Shown: positions 51,946 to 62,107 of the stretch, one piece after another
Numbering within the stretch: position 1 is the stretch's first letter
Layout: each line of letters opens with the position of its first letter
NCBI RefSeq assembly: GCF_016786355.1
Contig: NZ_JADWYX010000013.1
Span: forward strand, 52,363-116,362
Reading direction: 5' to 3'
Source of the DNA: Frankia sp. AgB1.9
GTDB lineage: Bacteria; Actinomycetota; Actinomycetes; Frankiales; Frankiaceae
Length of the DNA: 64,000 nucleotides
Position numbers and translations under genes: made by a program
The notes under the pieces: generated by a model
Seen by the model: the letters and a program-made list of their open reading frames with translations, nothing else
Told to the model about the DNA's origin: nothing
Databases searched by the model: none

Positions 51946-54900
51946 CTAAGCGGCGAAGGCGGCCTCGATGAGGGCCTTCTGCTCCTTCTCGTGGACCTTG
52001 GACGAGCCGGAGGCCGGGGCGGCGGACGCCTTGCGGGAGACGCGGCGCAGCCGCAGCCCGGCCGGGAGGTGCTCGGGTAGGTGCAGGGCGACGTGCGGGT
52101 AGGCCCCCTGGTTCGCCGGCTCCTCCTGGACCCAGACCACGTCGGTCGCGTTCGGGTAGCGGCGCAGCGCCTCGGCGACCTCGGCGCCCGGGGTCGGGTA
52201 GAGCTGCTCGACCCGCAGGAGCGCGAACTGGCCCTTGTCGTCCCGGTGGGCCCGCGCCTCGGCCAGGTCCCAGTGGACCTTGCCCGCGGACAGCAGCACC
52301 CGGCGCACAGCCGACGGGTCGGTGATGGTCGCGTCGTCGATGACGGGCTGCCAGCTGCCGGCCGTCAGCTCCTGCACGGAGGCCGCCGCGGCCTTCAGCC
52401 GCAGCATCGACTTCGGCGTGAAGACGACCAGCGGCCGGCGGACCGGCGACAGCGTGTGGCGGCGCAGCAGGTGGAAGTAGCTGGCCGGCGACGACGGCGC
52501 GGACACCGTCATGTTGTCGTCCGCGCACAGCAGCAGGAAGCGCTCCATCCGGGCGGAGGAGTGGTCCGGGCCCTGGCCCTCGTAGCCGTGCGGCAGCAGC
52601 AGCGTCAGCGCGTTGCGCTGGCCCCACTTGGCCTCGCCGGCCGAGAGGAACTCGTCGATGATCGACTGTGCGCCGTTGGCGAAGTCGCCGAACTGCGCCT
52701 CCCACAGGACCAGCATGTCCAGCCGGGCGACCGAGTAGCCGTACTCGAAGCCCATGGCCGCGTACTCGGACAGCAGCGAGTCGTAGGCGTAGAACGTGCC
52801 GACCTGGCCGCCGTCGGCCCGGCGCAGCGTGCGCAGCGGGGCGTGGTCCTCGCCGGTGTAGCGGTCGACGAGGACGGCGTGGCGCTGGCCGAAGGTGCCG
52901 CGCCGGCTGTCCTGGCCGGTCAGACGGACCGAGCGCCCGTCGAGCAGCAGGGAGCCGAACGCGATCGTCTCGGCGCAGGCCCAGTCGATCGAGCCGTTCT
53001 CGATCATCTGGGCTCGCCGCTCCAGCTGCGGGCGCAGCCGCGGGTGGACGGTGAAGTCGGCCGGCAGGTTCACCTGGGTGTCGATGACCTGCTTGACGAC
53101 CTCCAGCGGCACCGCCGTGGAGACGGCGGCGGCAGCGGCCGCGTCCTCGGCGGTGATGACGATCCGCGGCTGCGGGGTGGGCTTGTCGCCGGTCGTGTCG
53201 CGGGTCTCGGCGAAGGCCTTCTCCAGCTCCAGGCGGTAGGTCTTCATCGCCTCCTCGGCCTGGTCGCGGGTGATGTCACCGCGGCCGATGAGGGCCTCCG
53301 TGTAGAGCTTGCGGACCGAGCGCTTCGCGGCGATCTCGTCGTACATGAGCGGCTGGGTGAACGACGGCTCGTCCATCTCGTTGTGGCCGCGGCGCCGGTA
53401 GCAGATCATGTCGATCACGACGTCCTTGTGGAACGCCTCGCGGTAGTCGAACGCCAGCGCCGCCACCCGGACGCAAGCCTCGGGGTCGTCGCCGTTGACG
53501 TGGAAGATCGGCGCCTGGACCATCCGGGCGACGTCGGTCGCGTACACCGACGAGCGGCTCTCGGTGGGCGACGTGGTGAAGCCGACCTGGTTGTTGATCA
53601 CCAGGTGGACCGTGCCGCCAGTGCGGTAGCCGCGCAGCTGGGAGAGGTTCAGCGTCTCGGCGACCACGCCCTGGCCGGCGAACGCGGCGTCACCGTGGAC
53701 GAGCACCGGCAGGACCGTGAAGCCCTCGATGCCCTTGTTCAGGATGTCCTGCTTGGCGCGCACGACGCCTTCCAGGACCGGGTCGACGGCCTCCAGATGC
53801 GAGGGGTTCGCGACCACCGAGACCGGGATCTGCTTGCCCTCCCGGCACTGGTAGTGGCCCTCGGCGCCCAGGTGGTACTTCACGTCGCCCGAGCCGTGCG
53901 CGGTCTGCGGGTCGAGGTGGCCCTCGAACTCGGCGAAGATCTGCCGGTAGGACTTGCCGACGATGTTCGCCAGCACGTTCAGCCGGCCGCGGTGCGCCAT
54001 GCCGATGACGACCTCGTCCATGCCGGCGCCCGAGGCCCGCGAGAGCACCTCGTCGAGCAGCGGGATGGCCGACTCGGCACCCTCAAGCGAGAACCGGCGC
54101 TGGCCGACGTACTTGGTCTGCAGGAAGGACTCGAACGCCTCGGCGGCGCCCAGGCGCTCCAGCACGTGCAGCTGCTCGGCCGGGTCGGGCCGCTCGGCCG
54201 AGCGCTCCACCCGGGCCTGGATCCACTTGCGCTCGTCCGGCTCCTGGATGTGCATGTACTCGATGCCGACCCGGCGGCAGTACGAGTCGCGGACCACGCC
54301 CATGACGTCACGCAGGCTCATCGTGCGCTGGCCGGCGAACCCGGCGACCGGGAACTCCCGGTCCAGGTCCCACAGCGTCAGGCCGTGGCTGCGGATGTCC
54401 AGGTCGGGGTGGCTGCGGATGGTGAACTCGAGCGGGTTCGTGTCCGCCATCAGGTGGCCGCGGACGCGGAACGCGTGGATCAGCTCCTGTACCCGGGCCG
54501 AGTGGTCGAGGTCGCCCTCGTGGCTGGTCGGGATGTCGGTGATCCAGCGGACCGGCTCGTACGGGACCCGCAGCGAGCGGAAGATCTCGTCGTAGAACTC
54601 GTCCTCGCCCAGCAGCAGCTGGTGGATCCGGCGCAGGTACTCACCCGACTGGGCGCCCTGGATGATCCGGTGGTCGTAGGTGCTGGTCAGCGTGGTGACC
54701 TTGGAGATCGCCATCCGGGCCAGCGTCTCGGTGGAGGCGCCGGCGAACTCGGCCGGGTACTCCATCGCGCCGACGCCGATGATCGTGCCCTGGCCCTCCA
54801 TGAGGCGCGGCACCGAGTGCACGGTGCCGATGCCGCCCGGGTTGGTCAGGCTGATCGTGACGCCGGAGAAGTCGTCCGTGGTGAGCTTGCCGGTCCGGGC

Positions 54901-55704
54901 GCGGCGCACGATGTCCTCGTAGGTGCCCCAGAACCCGGCGAAGTCCATCGTCTCGGCCTGCTTGAGCGCGGCGACGACGAGCTGGCGGCCCTTGGCCGTG
55001 ACCAGGTCGATCGCCAGGCCCAGGTTGACGTGCTCCGGCTGGACCAGCGCCGGCTTGCCGCCGACGGTCGCGAACGAGTTGTTCATCTCCGGGAAGGCCT
55101 CGAGCGCCTTCACCATCGCGTACCCGATGAGGTGGGTGAAGGAGATCTTGCCGCCGCGCGAGCGGGCCAGGTGGCGGTTGATGACGATCCGGTTGTCGAT
55201 CATCAGCTTGGCCGGGACGGCGCGCACCGAGGTCGCCGTCGGCACGTGCAGCGACGTCTCCATGTTGGTGACGACCCGGGCGGAGGCACCGCGCAGCGTG
55301 GTCGTCAGGGTCCCGGCGGCCGCGTCCGGCGCGGTGGGCGCCGCCGGCTTCGCCGCGGGCGCGGCCGGAGCGGCGGCGGCCGGGGCGACGGCGACGGGGG
55401 CCGGGGCCGGGGTGGCGGGAGGAGCCGGCGTGGCCGGAGCCGGAGCGGGCGCGGCGGCCACGGGCGGGGCGCTGGCCGCGGCCTCGGCGGGCGTCGGGGA
55501 CACGGTTCCGACGGCCGCGCGGGCGCTTTCCGGGTCCGTGTGGTCGGTCGCCGTAGGCGCGCCCGGATGGTAATCGGACAGGAACTCACGCCATTCGGGT
55601 GACACACTCTCTGGATCCGCCAGGTACTGCTGGTAGATCTCGAAGACCAGCCACTCGTTGGTTCCGAAGTCGGGTCCTGACGCGGGTACCGTCGGTGCTG
55701 TCAC
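51946..55704 (-). CDS. kgd: Multifunctional 2-oxoglutarate decarboxylase/dehydrogenase (Kgd, OdhA)
   Basis: 1252 residues, GTG at 55704; mycobacterial Kgd is about 1230. N-terminal helix [16 protein letters not shown], an Ala/Pro-rich linker (about 60-130), an E2-type acyltransferase core with [16 protein letters not shown] near 340, then the E1 thiamine-diphosphate domain: [35 protein letters not shown], and [18 protein letters not shown]-terminal [13 protein letters not shown] completes the enzyme. It oxidatively decarboxylates 2-oxoglutarate in the TCA cycle in an E1-E2 fusion peculiar to actinobacteria. Nothing required seems missing. Confidence 0.96.
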   Translation of the reverse strand: MTAPTVPASGPDFGTNEWLVFEIYQQYLADPESVSPEWREFLSDYHPGAPTATDHTDPESARAAVGTVSPTPAEAAASAPPVAAAPAPAPATPAPPATPAPAPVAVAPAAAAPAAPAAKPAAPTAPDAAAGTLTTTLRGASARVVTNMETSLHVPTATSVRAVPAKLMIDNRIVINRHLARSRGGKISFTHLIGYAMVKALEAFPEMNNSFATVGGKPALVQPEHVNLGLAIDLVTAKGRQLVVAALKQAETMDFAGFWGTYEDIVRRARTGKLTTDDFSGVTISLTNPGGIGTVHSVPRLMEGQGTIIGVGAMEYPAEFAGASTETLARMAISKVTTLTSTYDHRIIQGAQSGEYLRRIHQLLLGEDEFYDEIFRSLRVPYEPVRWITDIPTSHEGDLDHSARVQELIHAFRVRGHLMADTNPLEFTIRSHPDLDIRSHGLTLWDLDREFPVAGFAGQRTMSLRDVMGVVRDSYCRRVGIEYMHIQEPDERKWIQARVERSAERPDPAEQLHVLERLGAAEAFESFLQTKYVGQRRFSLEGAESAIPLLDEVLSRASGAGMDEVVIGMAHRGRLNVLANIVGKSYRQIFAEFEGHLDPQTAHGSGDVKYHLGAEGHYQCREGKQIPVSVVANPSHLEAVDPVLEGVVRAKQDILNKGIEGFTVLPVLVHGDAAFAGQGVVAETLNLSQLRGYRTGGTVHLVINNQVGFTTSPTESRSSVYATDVARMVQAPIFHVNGDDPEACVRVAALAFDYREAFHKDVVIDMICYRRRGHNEMDEPSFTQPLMYDEIAAKRSVRKLYTEALIGRGDITRDQAEEAMKTYRLELEKAFAETRDTTGDKPTPQPRIVITAEDAAAAAAVSTAVPLEVVKQVIDTQVNLPADFTVHPRLRPQLERRAQMIENGSIDWACAETIAFGSLLLDGRSVRLTGQDSRRGTFGQRHAVLVDRYTGEDHAPLRTLRRADGGQVGTFYAYDSLLSEYAAMGFEYGYSVARLDMLVLWEAQFGDFANGAQSIIDEFLSAGEAKWGQRNALTLLLPHGYEGQGPDHSSARMERFLLLCADDNMTVSAPSSPASYFHLLRRHTLSPVRRPLVVFTPKSMLRLKAAAASVQELTAGSWQPVIDDATITDPSAVRRVLLSAGKVHWDLAEARAHRDDKGQFALLRVEQLYPTPGAEVAEALRRYPNATDVVWVQEEPANQGAYPHVALHLPEHLPAGLRLRRVSRKASAAPASGSSKVHEKEQKALIEAAFAA

Positions 55705-56181
55705 GGGGCCAATCGCCTCTATCCACGGTCTGACTTCACTAGCTTTTGCAAGATCGAAATGGTGCCTTCGCGGGCCGAAAGGCGACCTTCGAAAGGCCCT
55801 TCGGTTCGCCGGTCCAGGCTACTCGCCGGGGTCGAACGCCCCCACGCGGCCCATTGCGGCATATCAGTATGCGGCCGGCGACCCGGCCCTCAACCCCGCC
55901 ATTCGGGGCCTTCGCGGTGGCCGGACGTGGTCGCGCGACTCCCTTGTGGCATCCCGCGCCGGGCGCCCCGGCGCGCGGCGGCCCGCGCGCCTCCTCGCCG
56001 CGCCCTGTCGTCGCCGCTCGTGGCGACGCGGCTACCCGTGGCTGTCCGATGCCGTGCGGTGTGAGTTTCCCGGCATCGTCGCGGCGACGGCAACCGCGGC
56101 CGGCGCCGTGTCGTGTTGACAGACCCGCTGGTGGCCCGCCGGACCCGCGGACGAACGCGGCGGTATGCGACGCTGCCCGCC
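55705..56181. other. 477-nt divergent intergenic region
   Basis: Between the kgd and hydantoinase starts. No gene, operator or promoter I can support; in-frame sequence before 56182 is arginine-rich and not family-like. Confidence 0.5.
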
Positions 56182-58398
56182 ATGGCGGCGGACGGGCGGG
56201 CGACCACGGACGGGCAGGCCCCGGGCGGCTACCGGGTGGGCATCGACGTCGGCGGCACCTTCACCGACCTCGCGGCCGTCGGGCCGGACGGCCGGACGAT
56301 GTACGCGAAGGTGCCTTCGGTCCCGGCGGATCCCTCGGTCGCGGTCCTCGCCGCGCTGTCCCTGGCCTTCGAGCAGAGCTCAGGGCTCACAGACCTTCCC
56401 GCGAGCCTGGCGGCGGGAGCACCGCCGGCCGGCTGGATCGAGCGGTTCGCGCACGGCACCACCGTCGCCACCAACGCGCTGCTCGAACGGGCCGGCGCGC
56501 GGACCGCGCTCGTCACCACGCACGGCTTCCGGGACGTCATCGAGATCGGCCGGCAGAACCGGCCGTCGCTCTACGACCTGACCAGGGACCGGCCGGCGAG
56601 CCTGGTCCCGCGCGAGCTGCGGTTCACCGTCCGAGAGCGGTGCGGGCCCGACGGGGTACTGGAGCCCCTCACCGCCGCCGAGATCGACCGGGTGGTCGAG
56701 CGGGTCGCGGGCGTCGAGGGCCTCGCGGCGGTGGCCGTCTGCCTGCTGTTCTCGTTCGCCTGGCCGGAGCACGAGCTGGCTGTCGCCGACGCCCTGCGGG
56801 CCCGGCTGCCGGGGGTGACCGTCGTCGCGTCCAGCGAGGTGCTGCCGGCGTTCCGCGAGTACGAACGGTTCGCGACGGCCACCGCCGACGCCTACCTCAC
56901 CCCGAAGCTGTCGTCCTACCTGACCCGGCTGCGGGGCCGGCTCGCGGAGGCGGGGATCGGCGAGCCGCTGGTCATGCAGTCGTCGGGCGGGGTCGCGGCG
57001 CTCGCCGAGGCGGCCGCGCACGCCGCCACCTGCGTGCTGTCCGGGCCGGCCGGCGGCGTGGTCGGAGCGGCCTACGTGGCCGGGCTGTCCGGGGTCCGCG
57101 ACCTGTTGACGTTCGACATGGGCGGCACCTCGACCGACGTCGCCCCGGTGCTCGACGGGCAGGCGCTGACCACCTCCGAGTCGGTCCTGGCCGGCGTCCC
57201 GATCATGCTTGCGACGGTGGACGTGCACTCCGTCAGCGCGGGCGGCGGGTCGATCGCCTGGGTCGACTCCGGGGGCGCCCTGCGGGTCGGGCCGGCCTCG
57301 GCGGGTGCGGACCCGGGACCCGCCTGCTATCAGCGCGGCGGGCGCGAGGCGACGGTCACCGACGCGGATCTCGTGCTCGGCTACCTCGGCGACGGCGCGA
57401 GCCTCGGGGGAGAGGTCACGCTGTCGACGGCCGCCGCGACCGCGGCGCTGGAGCGTCTCGGCGCCCGGCTGGGCCTGTCCGCGCTGACCGCGGCGGCCGG
57501 GGTGGTCGCCGTCGCGGACGCGGAGATGACCCGGGCGCTGCGGGTCGTCTCCGTCGAGCGAGGGCTCGACCCACGCGCGCTCGCGCTCGTCGCCTTCGGG
57601 GGTGCCGGCGGAACCCATGCCTGCGCGCTGGCCGAGGCGCTCGGGATGACGACCGTGCTGGTGCCGCGGGCCGCCGGGGTGCTCTCGGCCCTGGGCCTCG
57701 CCCTCGGCGACGTGCGTCGCGACCACGCCGCGCCGCTGCGCGGCCGCCTCGGGGAGGTCGACCTGGCCGGCGCGTTCGACCGGCTCACCGCGGCGGCGCT
57801 CCAGGCCTCCGGGGGCGCAGACCAGGCAGCGCGGGCGCATCAACGCGACGGGAGTCCCCGGACCGGGGTGCCGCGTGAGCCCGGCGACGAGCTGCGGCTG
57901 GACCGTCGGGTGGACTGCCGCTACGTCGGGCAGGCGCACGAGCTGACGGTCTCCGCCGGCCCGATTCCGGCCGAGGTCGGCGGCGACCCCGAGCCGGCCG
58001 GCGCCGAGCCGGCCGACGCCGCTAACCGGGTGTTGGCGGCGGCCGTGCGGACCGCGTTCGAGGCGGAGCACTCTCGCCGGTACGGGCACCTGGCGCCCGA
58101 GCGCGACGTCGAGGTCGTCGCCGTCCGGCTGGTGGCGACCCTGCCCGGGGTGCGACCGGCGCTGGCCGCCGAGCCAGCCGACCCTGCCGCCCTCCGGTCC
58201 CGGCGGAGGGTCTGGCTCGACGGCGCGTGGCACGAGGTCGACGTCGTCGCCCGGGCCGCGCTCGGCGCCGGCGCCGAGCTGCCCGGTCCGGCCGTCGTCG
58301 AGTTCGCCGAGGCGACCACGCTCGTCCGCCCCGGCTGGACGGCACGGGTCGACCCCGTCGGCACGCTGGTCCTCATGCACGACCGTGACGATGTGTGA
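56182..58398 (+). CDS. Hydantoinase/5-oxoprolinase A subunit
   Basis: 738 residues from ATG 56182. HyuA family: the N-terminal VGIDVGGTFTDLAAV phosphate loop, HGTTVATNALLERAGARTALVTT, FRDVIEIGRQNRPSLYDL, the acceptor MQSSGGVAAL, LSGPAGGVVGAAY, and FDMGGTSTDVAPV. ATP-dependent ring opening of hydantoin or 5-oxoproline normally needs a HyuB partner. None is next to it, so the partner is elsewhere or it acts alone. Confidence 0.9.
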   Translation: MAADGRATTDGQAPGGYRVGIDVGGTFTDLAAVGPDGRTMYAKVPSVPADPSVAVLAALSLAFEQSSGLTDLPASLAAGAPPAGWIERFAHGTTVATNALLERAGARTALVTTHGFRDVIEIGRQNRPSLYDLTRDRPASLVPRELRFTVRERCGPDGVLEPLTAAEIDRVVERVAGVEGLAAVAVCLLFSFAWPEHELAVADALRARLPGVTVVASSEVLPAFREYERFATATADAYLTPKLSSYLTRLRGRLAEAGIGEPLVMQSSGGVAALAEAAAHAATCVLSGPAGGVVGAAYVAGLSGVRDLLTFDMGGTSTDVAPVLDGQALTTSESVLAGVPIMLATVDVHSVSAGGGSIAWVDSGGALRVGPASAGADPGPACYQRGGREATVTDADLVLGYLGDGASLGGEVTLSTAAATAALERLGARLGLSALTAAAGVVAVADAEMTRALRVVSVERGLDPRALALVAFGGAGGTHACALAEALGMTTVLVPRAAGVLSALGLALGDVRRDHAAPLRGRLGEVDLAGAFDRLTAAALQASGGADQAARAHQRDGSPRTGVPREPGDELRLDRRVDCRYVGQAHELTVSAGPIPAEVGGDPEPAGAEPADAANRVLAAAVRTAFEAEHSRRYGHLAPERDVEVVAVRLVATLPGVRPALAAEPADPAALRSRRRVWLDGAWHEVDVVARAALGAGAELPGPAVVEFAEATTLVRPGWTARVDPVGTLVLMHDRDDV

Positions 58399-58573
58399 TC
58401 GGATTCGGCAGAAAGAGGACTTTCGCCCCGTCGGCCGTCGCCGGGAACAGTGCGCCTGCCTGCGCCGTTACGATGGGCAAGCCGGTCCGCATCATGGCCC
58501 CCGGACCTAATATCTGTCGCTACGAGCGACCTTGCCCCGTGAGGCGACCTGGCGGGCCGGTGTTAAACGATCG

Positions 58574-58615
58574 AGGATCGCGTCCCCTCCGCGAGGGGGC
58601 GCGATCCTTGTTTTC
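58574..58615 (+). terminator. Intrinsic terminator downstream of the hydantoinase gene
   Basis: A 15-bp stem (58574-58588 with 58594-58608, one G-T pair) is followed by TGTTTT. It lies between the convergent hydantoinase and thiL genes, about 175 nt past the hydantoinase stop. Confidence 0.8.
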
Positions 58616-58647
58616 CAGGCTGTCTTGTTTTCCGGGCCGTCAGGCGA

Positions 58648-59598
58648 TCAGGGCTGGCGGTAGTGGTCCCAGCCCTGGGCGCCCTCGAACGAGGCGCCGT
58701 CCACCAGGACGCCGGAGCCCTCGGTGACCCGGCCGACGAGACGAGCGCCGGGTGGCAGCGCGGTGTCCGGCGGGAGGCAGGCGACGAAGGCGTTGTCGTC
58801 ACCGCCGGTCAGGACCCACCGCACCGGGTCCGCGTCGAGCGCCGCCGCGGCGGTGCGCAGCGGTTCCGCGACCTCGAAGGCCGCGGCCCGCAGCTCCACG
58901 CGAACCCCCGAGGCGGACGCGAGGTGGCCGACGTCGGCCAGCAGCCCGTCGCTGACGTCGCACATCGCCGTCGCGCCGGCCGCGGCCAACGCCAGCCCCG
59001 CCGCGTAGGGCGGCTGGGGGCGCCGGTGCGCGTCCAACAGCTCCGCCGGACCGTCCGCGCCCGAGTCGAGCAGTTCCAGGCCCGCCTGGGCCCAGCCGAG
59101 CCGGCCCGCCACGACGACCTGGTCCCCGGGGCGCGCGCCCGAGCGGCGCACGGCGGTCGCGCCGCGCAGATCGCCCAGCGCGGTGATCGCCAGCAGCACC
59201 CGGTCGGCCGAGCTCACGTCCCCGCCGGCGACGAACGCCCCGACCTCGGCGCACTCGTCACGTAGCCCGTCGGCGAGCCGTAGTGCCCAGGAGACCGGCA
59301 GGTCGCCGGGGGCGGCCAGGCCGACGAGCAGGCCGGTCGGCCGGGCGCCCATGGCCACCACGTCGCTGAGGTTCTGCGCCGCCGCCTTGCGGCCGACGTC
59401 GTAGCCGGACGAGTAGTCGCGGCGGAAGTGCCGGCCCTCCAACAGCAGGTCGGTGGTGGCCACGACCCGGCCGTCCGGGGCCGCGAGCAGGGCCGCGTCG
59501 TCGCCGGGACCGATCAGCAGCCCGACATGCGGCGGGAACCTGGCGGTGATCGCTCTGATCAGGCCAAACTCGCCAAGGTCGGCAAGTACACCGGTCAT
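58648..59598 (-). CDS. thiL: Thiamine-monophosphate kinase
   Basis: 316 residues, ATG at 59598. AIRS-fold kinase: ADLGEFGLIRAI, LIGPGDDAALL, the metal-binding VATTDLLLEGRHFRRDY, LSDVVAMGARPTG, and AGGDVSSADRVLLAITALGD. The ATP-binding CDVSDGLLADVGHLA and the late LTGGDDNAFVA complete the pattern. It phosphorylates thiamine phosphate to thiamine diphosphate, the Kgd cofactor. Monocistronic here. Confidence 0.95.
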   Translation of the reverse strand: MTGVLADLGEFGLIRAITARFPPHVGLLIGPGDDAALLAAPDGRVVATTDLLLEGRHFRRDYSSGYDVGRKAAAQNLSDVVAMGARPTGLLVGLAAPGDLPVSWALRLADGLRDECAEVGAFVAGGDVSSADRVLLAITALGDLRGATAVRRSGARPGDQVVVAGRLGWAQAGLELLDSGADGPAELLDAHRRPQPPYAAGLALAAAGATAMCDVSDGLLADVGHLASASGVRVELRAAAFEVAEPLRTAAAALDADPVRWVLTGGDDNAFVACLPPDTALPPGARLVGRVTEGSGVLVDGASFEGAQGWDHYRQP

Positions 59599-60413
59599 CG
59601 GATGACAGTCATCGGGTGACGGCGGCGAAGCCGGGCGGGCGCACGTCGGAACTCTAACGTCGCGGGTGACCCGCGCGCCGGGTCCCGGCCGGGCGACCGC
59701 GGGTGGCCGGCGGCCCGCGGAATGGACGGCCCGCGGCGCGCGGTCGCGCTGGGCGCGGAATGGGAGTGGGCGGTTTGGCCGGAATTGCCCGGTGATCCCG
59801 CCGGGACCAGCTGTGCGCGGTGAATGACCGCGTGATGGCGCGGGGTTGGTCCCGCGGGGATTCAGGTGCGCCTTTCAAGAATTCCTGTGGGCGCCGCTCA
59901 GCGCGCTGGGGAAATCTCGCGGCGCGGCACCGAAATCGCGGGCCGAAATGTCCTCGGCCGCGCTCGGCGTGATGCCGGACGCGTGCTGACTGTTCCGTTT
60001 CGTGAGGGTCGTCGCGGTTCCGCGGTCCGATGCCTGAGTGGACGGGACCGCCGACGGGCGGCGCACTCCGGCGCGTAGTGCCCCCGAGTGGGAGCGACTG
60101 CCGCTTCTCGGCACAAGTGCTCATCCACAGTCAACTGTTCCGTTCCAGCGGCAGGTTCGACGTTCATCCGCCTGGACTTCCGGGAATGCCGGCGATAGCA
60201 ACATCGCCGACATCTCACCGTCATATGGCGCTGGGACTCTGACGCCCGTGCCGCTCGACTTCCTCTGCCGCCCGTATCCCTCGGCGGCGTCGGTCGTGGA
60301 CGCCTCGAGGCCCAGCCCGTGCCGCCGGAGCCGGCCGGCCCGCCCGTGGGTGGTTCCGCCCGCCGCGCCGGTGGCCGGTCGGCGGCCCGGGCGCAGGCGA
60401 CGGTAGGGCGCCC
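59599..60413. other. 815-nt stretch without a recognisable gene
   Basis: Divergent spacer between thiL and the acetamidase-like gene. GC content looks lower than around it in parts (59860-60240). The open frames here are Arg/Pro-rich and carry no family motifs. I see no RNA gene. Confidence 0.5.
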
Positions 60414-62033
60414 GTGGCACTGCAGCCAGGGAAGGGGAAGGTCGACGGCAAGCACTACCTGCCTTCGACCCCTGAGACGGTGCGGTGGGGGGAACTGCCC
60501 ACCGCCCGCACCCGCCCGGTCCTCACCGTCGACAGCGGGTCGACCGTCACCATCGACACGGTCAGCCAGGAGGGGATCCTGGAGGACCAGGGCCGTGACC
60601 CCGACGCGTTCTTCGGCCGCCACGGCGTCACCTCCTCCGAGGTGCTCGACGACGCGCGGGCCATCGCCTCGTCCGGCATCCCGCACCGCTTCGGGGTCGA
60701 CGGCCCGCACGTCGTGACCGGTCCGGTGCACGTGCGCGGCGCCGAGCCGGGCGATGTGCTGCGCGTCGAGATCCTTTCGCTGCTGCCGCGGGCCCGGTAC
60801 GGGATGATCTCCAACCGGCACGGCCAGGGCCTGCTCGCCGGCGAGTTCCCCGAGGGCCCGACGCCGGACCAGGACGCCGACGCGCGGCACTGGCAGGGGT
60901 TCCGCACGGTCGGCAACTTCTGCGCGGTCGAGCGCCGCCGAGGCAAGCTGTTCGGCGTGCTCGACGCGGTGGCCGGCGGCGCCCGGGTCCGCTTCCCACT
61001 CAACCCGTTCATCGGGATCATGGCGGTCGCCGTCGACCTCGGCGGGGAGCCGGGCGGGGACGTCGGGGCCGACCAGGAGGCCGGCACCGCGACGGTCCCG
61101 TCCACGTCGGTGGGCCTGCACGGCGGTGCCCTGGACTGCCGCGACCTCGGCATGGGCGCCCGCCTCTACCTGCCGGTGCAGGTGCCGGGCGCCCTGTTCG
61201 CGGTCGGCGACCCGCACTACGCGGCCGGCGACGGCAAGATCGGGCTGACCGCGTTGGAGGGCCCGCTGCGGGCCACCGTCCGGCTCTCCTCGCTGCGGGA
61301 GCCGGCGGCCAGGGCGGCGCTCGGGTCGTTGCGGGAGCCGTTCGTCGAGACGGAGGCTTCCTGGCTGACGCTGGGCCTTGACGTCGATGCCACCGAGGCC
61401 ATCCGGCGGGCGGCCCGCTCGGCGGTGCTGTTCCTGTCCAGCCGGCTCAGCCTGGACCGGGCCTCGGCACTGGCCTACCTGTCGGCCGCGGCGGACTTCG
61501 GGATCAGCCAGCTCGTCAACGGCGTGCAGACCGCCTACTGCCGAATCCGGCGATCGGACTTCACCGAACCGCCGCCGCCCCGGCCGCGCCTGCCGCGCGC
61601 CGCGCTCGGCCGGCTGGTCGGCACCGGCGAGGACGTCGCCGGGTATGACGGTGCTGGTTATGATCTTCTTGACGGTCTTGGTCCGGACGGCGCCGGGATC
61701 GAGGGCGACGCGGACGACGAGATGCCGGACCGCGCGGCGCGCACCCAGGAGGACGGCGACGCCCCTCGCGAGGATGACCGCGTCGGCCTCCCGCGGGCGG
61801 CCGTCCGCCGGAAGAAGAGCAACGGTCCGGCGCCGCTAGCCACCGGCGCCGACGAGCGGGCCGAGCCGGCCGAGCCGGAGCCGCACCCGGCCGGCCCGGA
61901 CGGCGGACCGGCCGCTCCCGCGCCACGGGTCGCCGACGAGGTTCCCGGCCCGCTGCCTCGGCAGGTCACCTCCGGGGCGTCCCGCCGGCCACTGCGCCGC
62001 ACCGAGACGCCGACCCCGCCGGCGACGGGCTGA
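60414..62033 (+). CDS. Acetamidase/formamidase family protein with disordered tail
   Basis: 539 residues, GTG at 60414. FmdA/AmdA pattern: VTIDTVSQEGILEDQG, TGPVHVRGAEPGDVLRVEIL, FPLNPFIGIMAVA, STSVGLHGGALDCRDLGMGA, LYLPVQVPGALFAVGDPHYA and QLVNGVQTAYCRI (about residue 365). The enzyme releases ammonia from a short amide. Beyond about residue 385 it has an extra 150-residue tail rich in Pro, Ala, Asp and Glu with no family match; typical family members end near 400 residues. Confidence 0.9.
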   Translation: MALQPGKGKVDGKHYLPSTPETVRWGELPTARTRPVLTVDSGSTVTIDTVSQEGILEDQGRDPDAFFGRHGVTSSEVLDDARAIASSGIPHRFGVDGPHVVTGPVHVRGAEPGDVLRVEILSLLPRARYGMISNRHGQGLLAGEFPEGPTPDQDADARHWQGFRTVGNFCAVERRRGKLFGVLDAVAGGARVRFPLNPFIGIMAVAVDLGGEPGGDVGADQEAGTATVPSTSVGLHGGALDCRDLGMGARLYLPVQVPGALFAVGDPHYAAGDGKIGLTALEGPLRATVRLSSLREPAARAALGSLREPFVETEASWLTLGLDVDATEAIRRAARSAVLFLSSRLSLDRASALAYLSAAADFGISQLVNGVQTAYCRIRRSDFTEPPPPRPRLPRAALGRLVGTGEDVAGYDGAGYDLLDGLGPDGAGIEGDADDEMPDRAARTQEDGDAPREDDRVGLPRAAVRRKKSNGPAPLATGADERAEPAEPEPHPAGPDGGPAAPAPRVADEVPGPLPRQVTSGASRRPLRRTETPTPPATG

Positions 62034-62107
62034 CTCGGGCCGGCTGACCGGCAGGCAGGTCAGGTCCCCGTCGGCCGGGCAGTCGGGCCGGGCGGTCGCC
62101 GGGGCGG

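Noticed and set aside
52081..55602. A 3.5-kb plus-strand open frame opposite kgd
   Set aside because: Complementary frame of a highly biased GC-rich gene; no recognisable domain, and it ends within kgd's Ala/Pro linker region.
60155..60180. GGTTCGA-like sequence resembling a tRNA T-arm
   Set aside because: No matching stem, anticodon arm or acceptor stem around it.
60030..60406. Short open frames in the thiL-acetamidase spacer
   Set aside because: No motif, no ribosome site and atypical composition; not convincing as genes.
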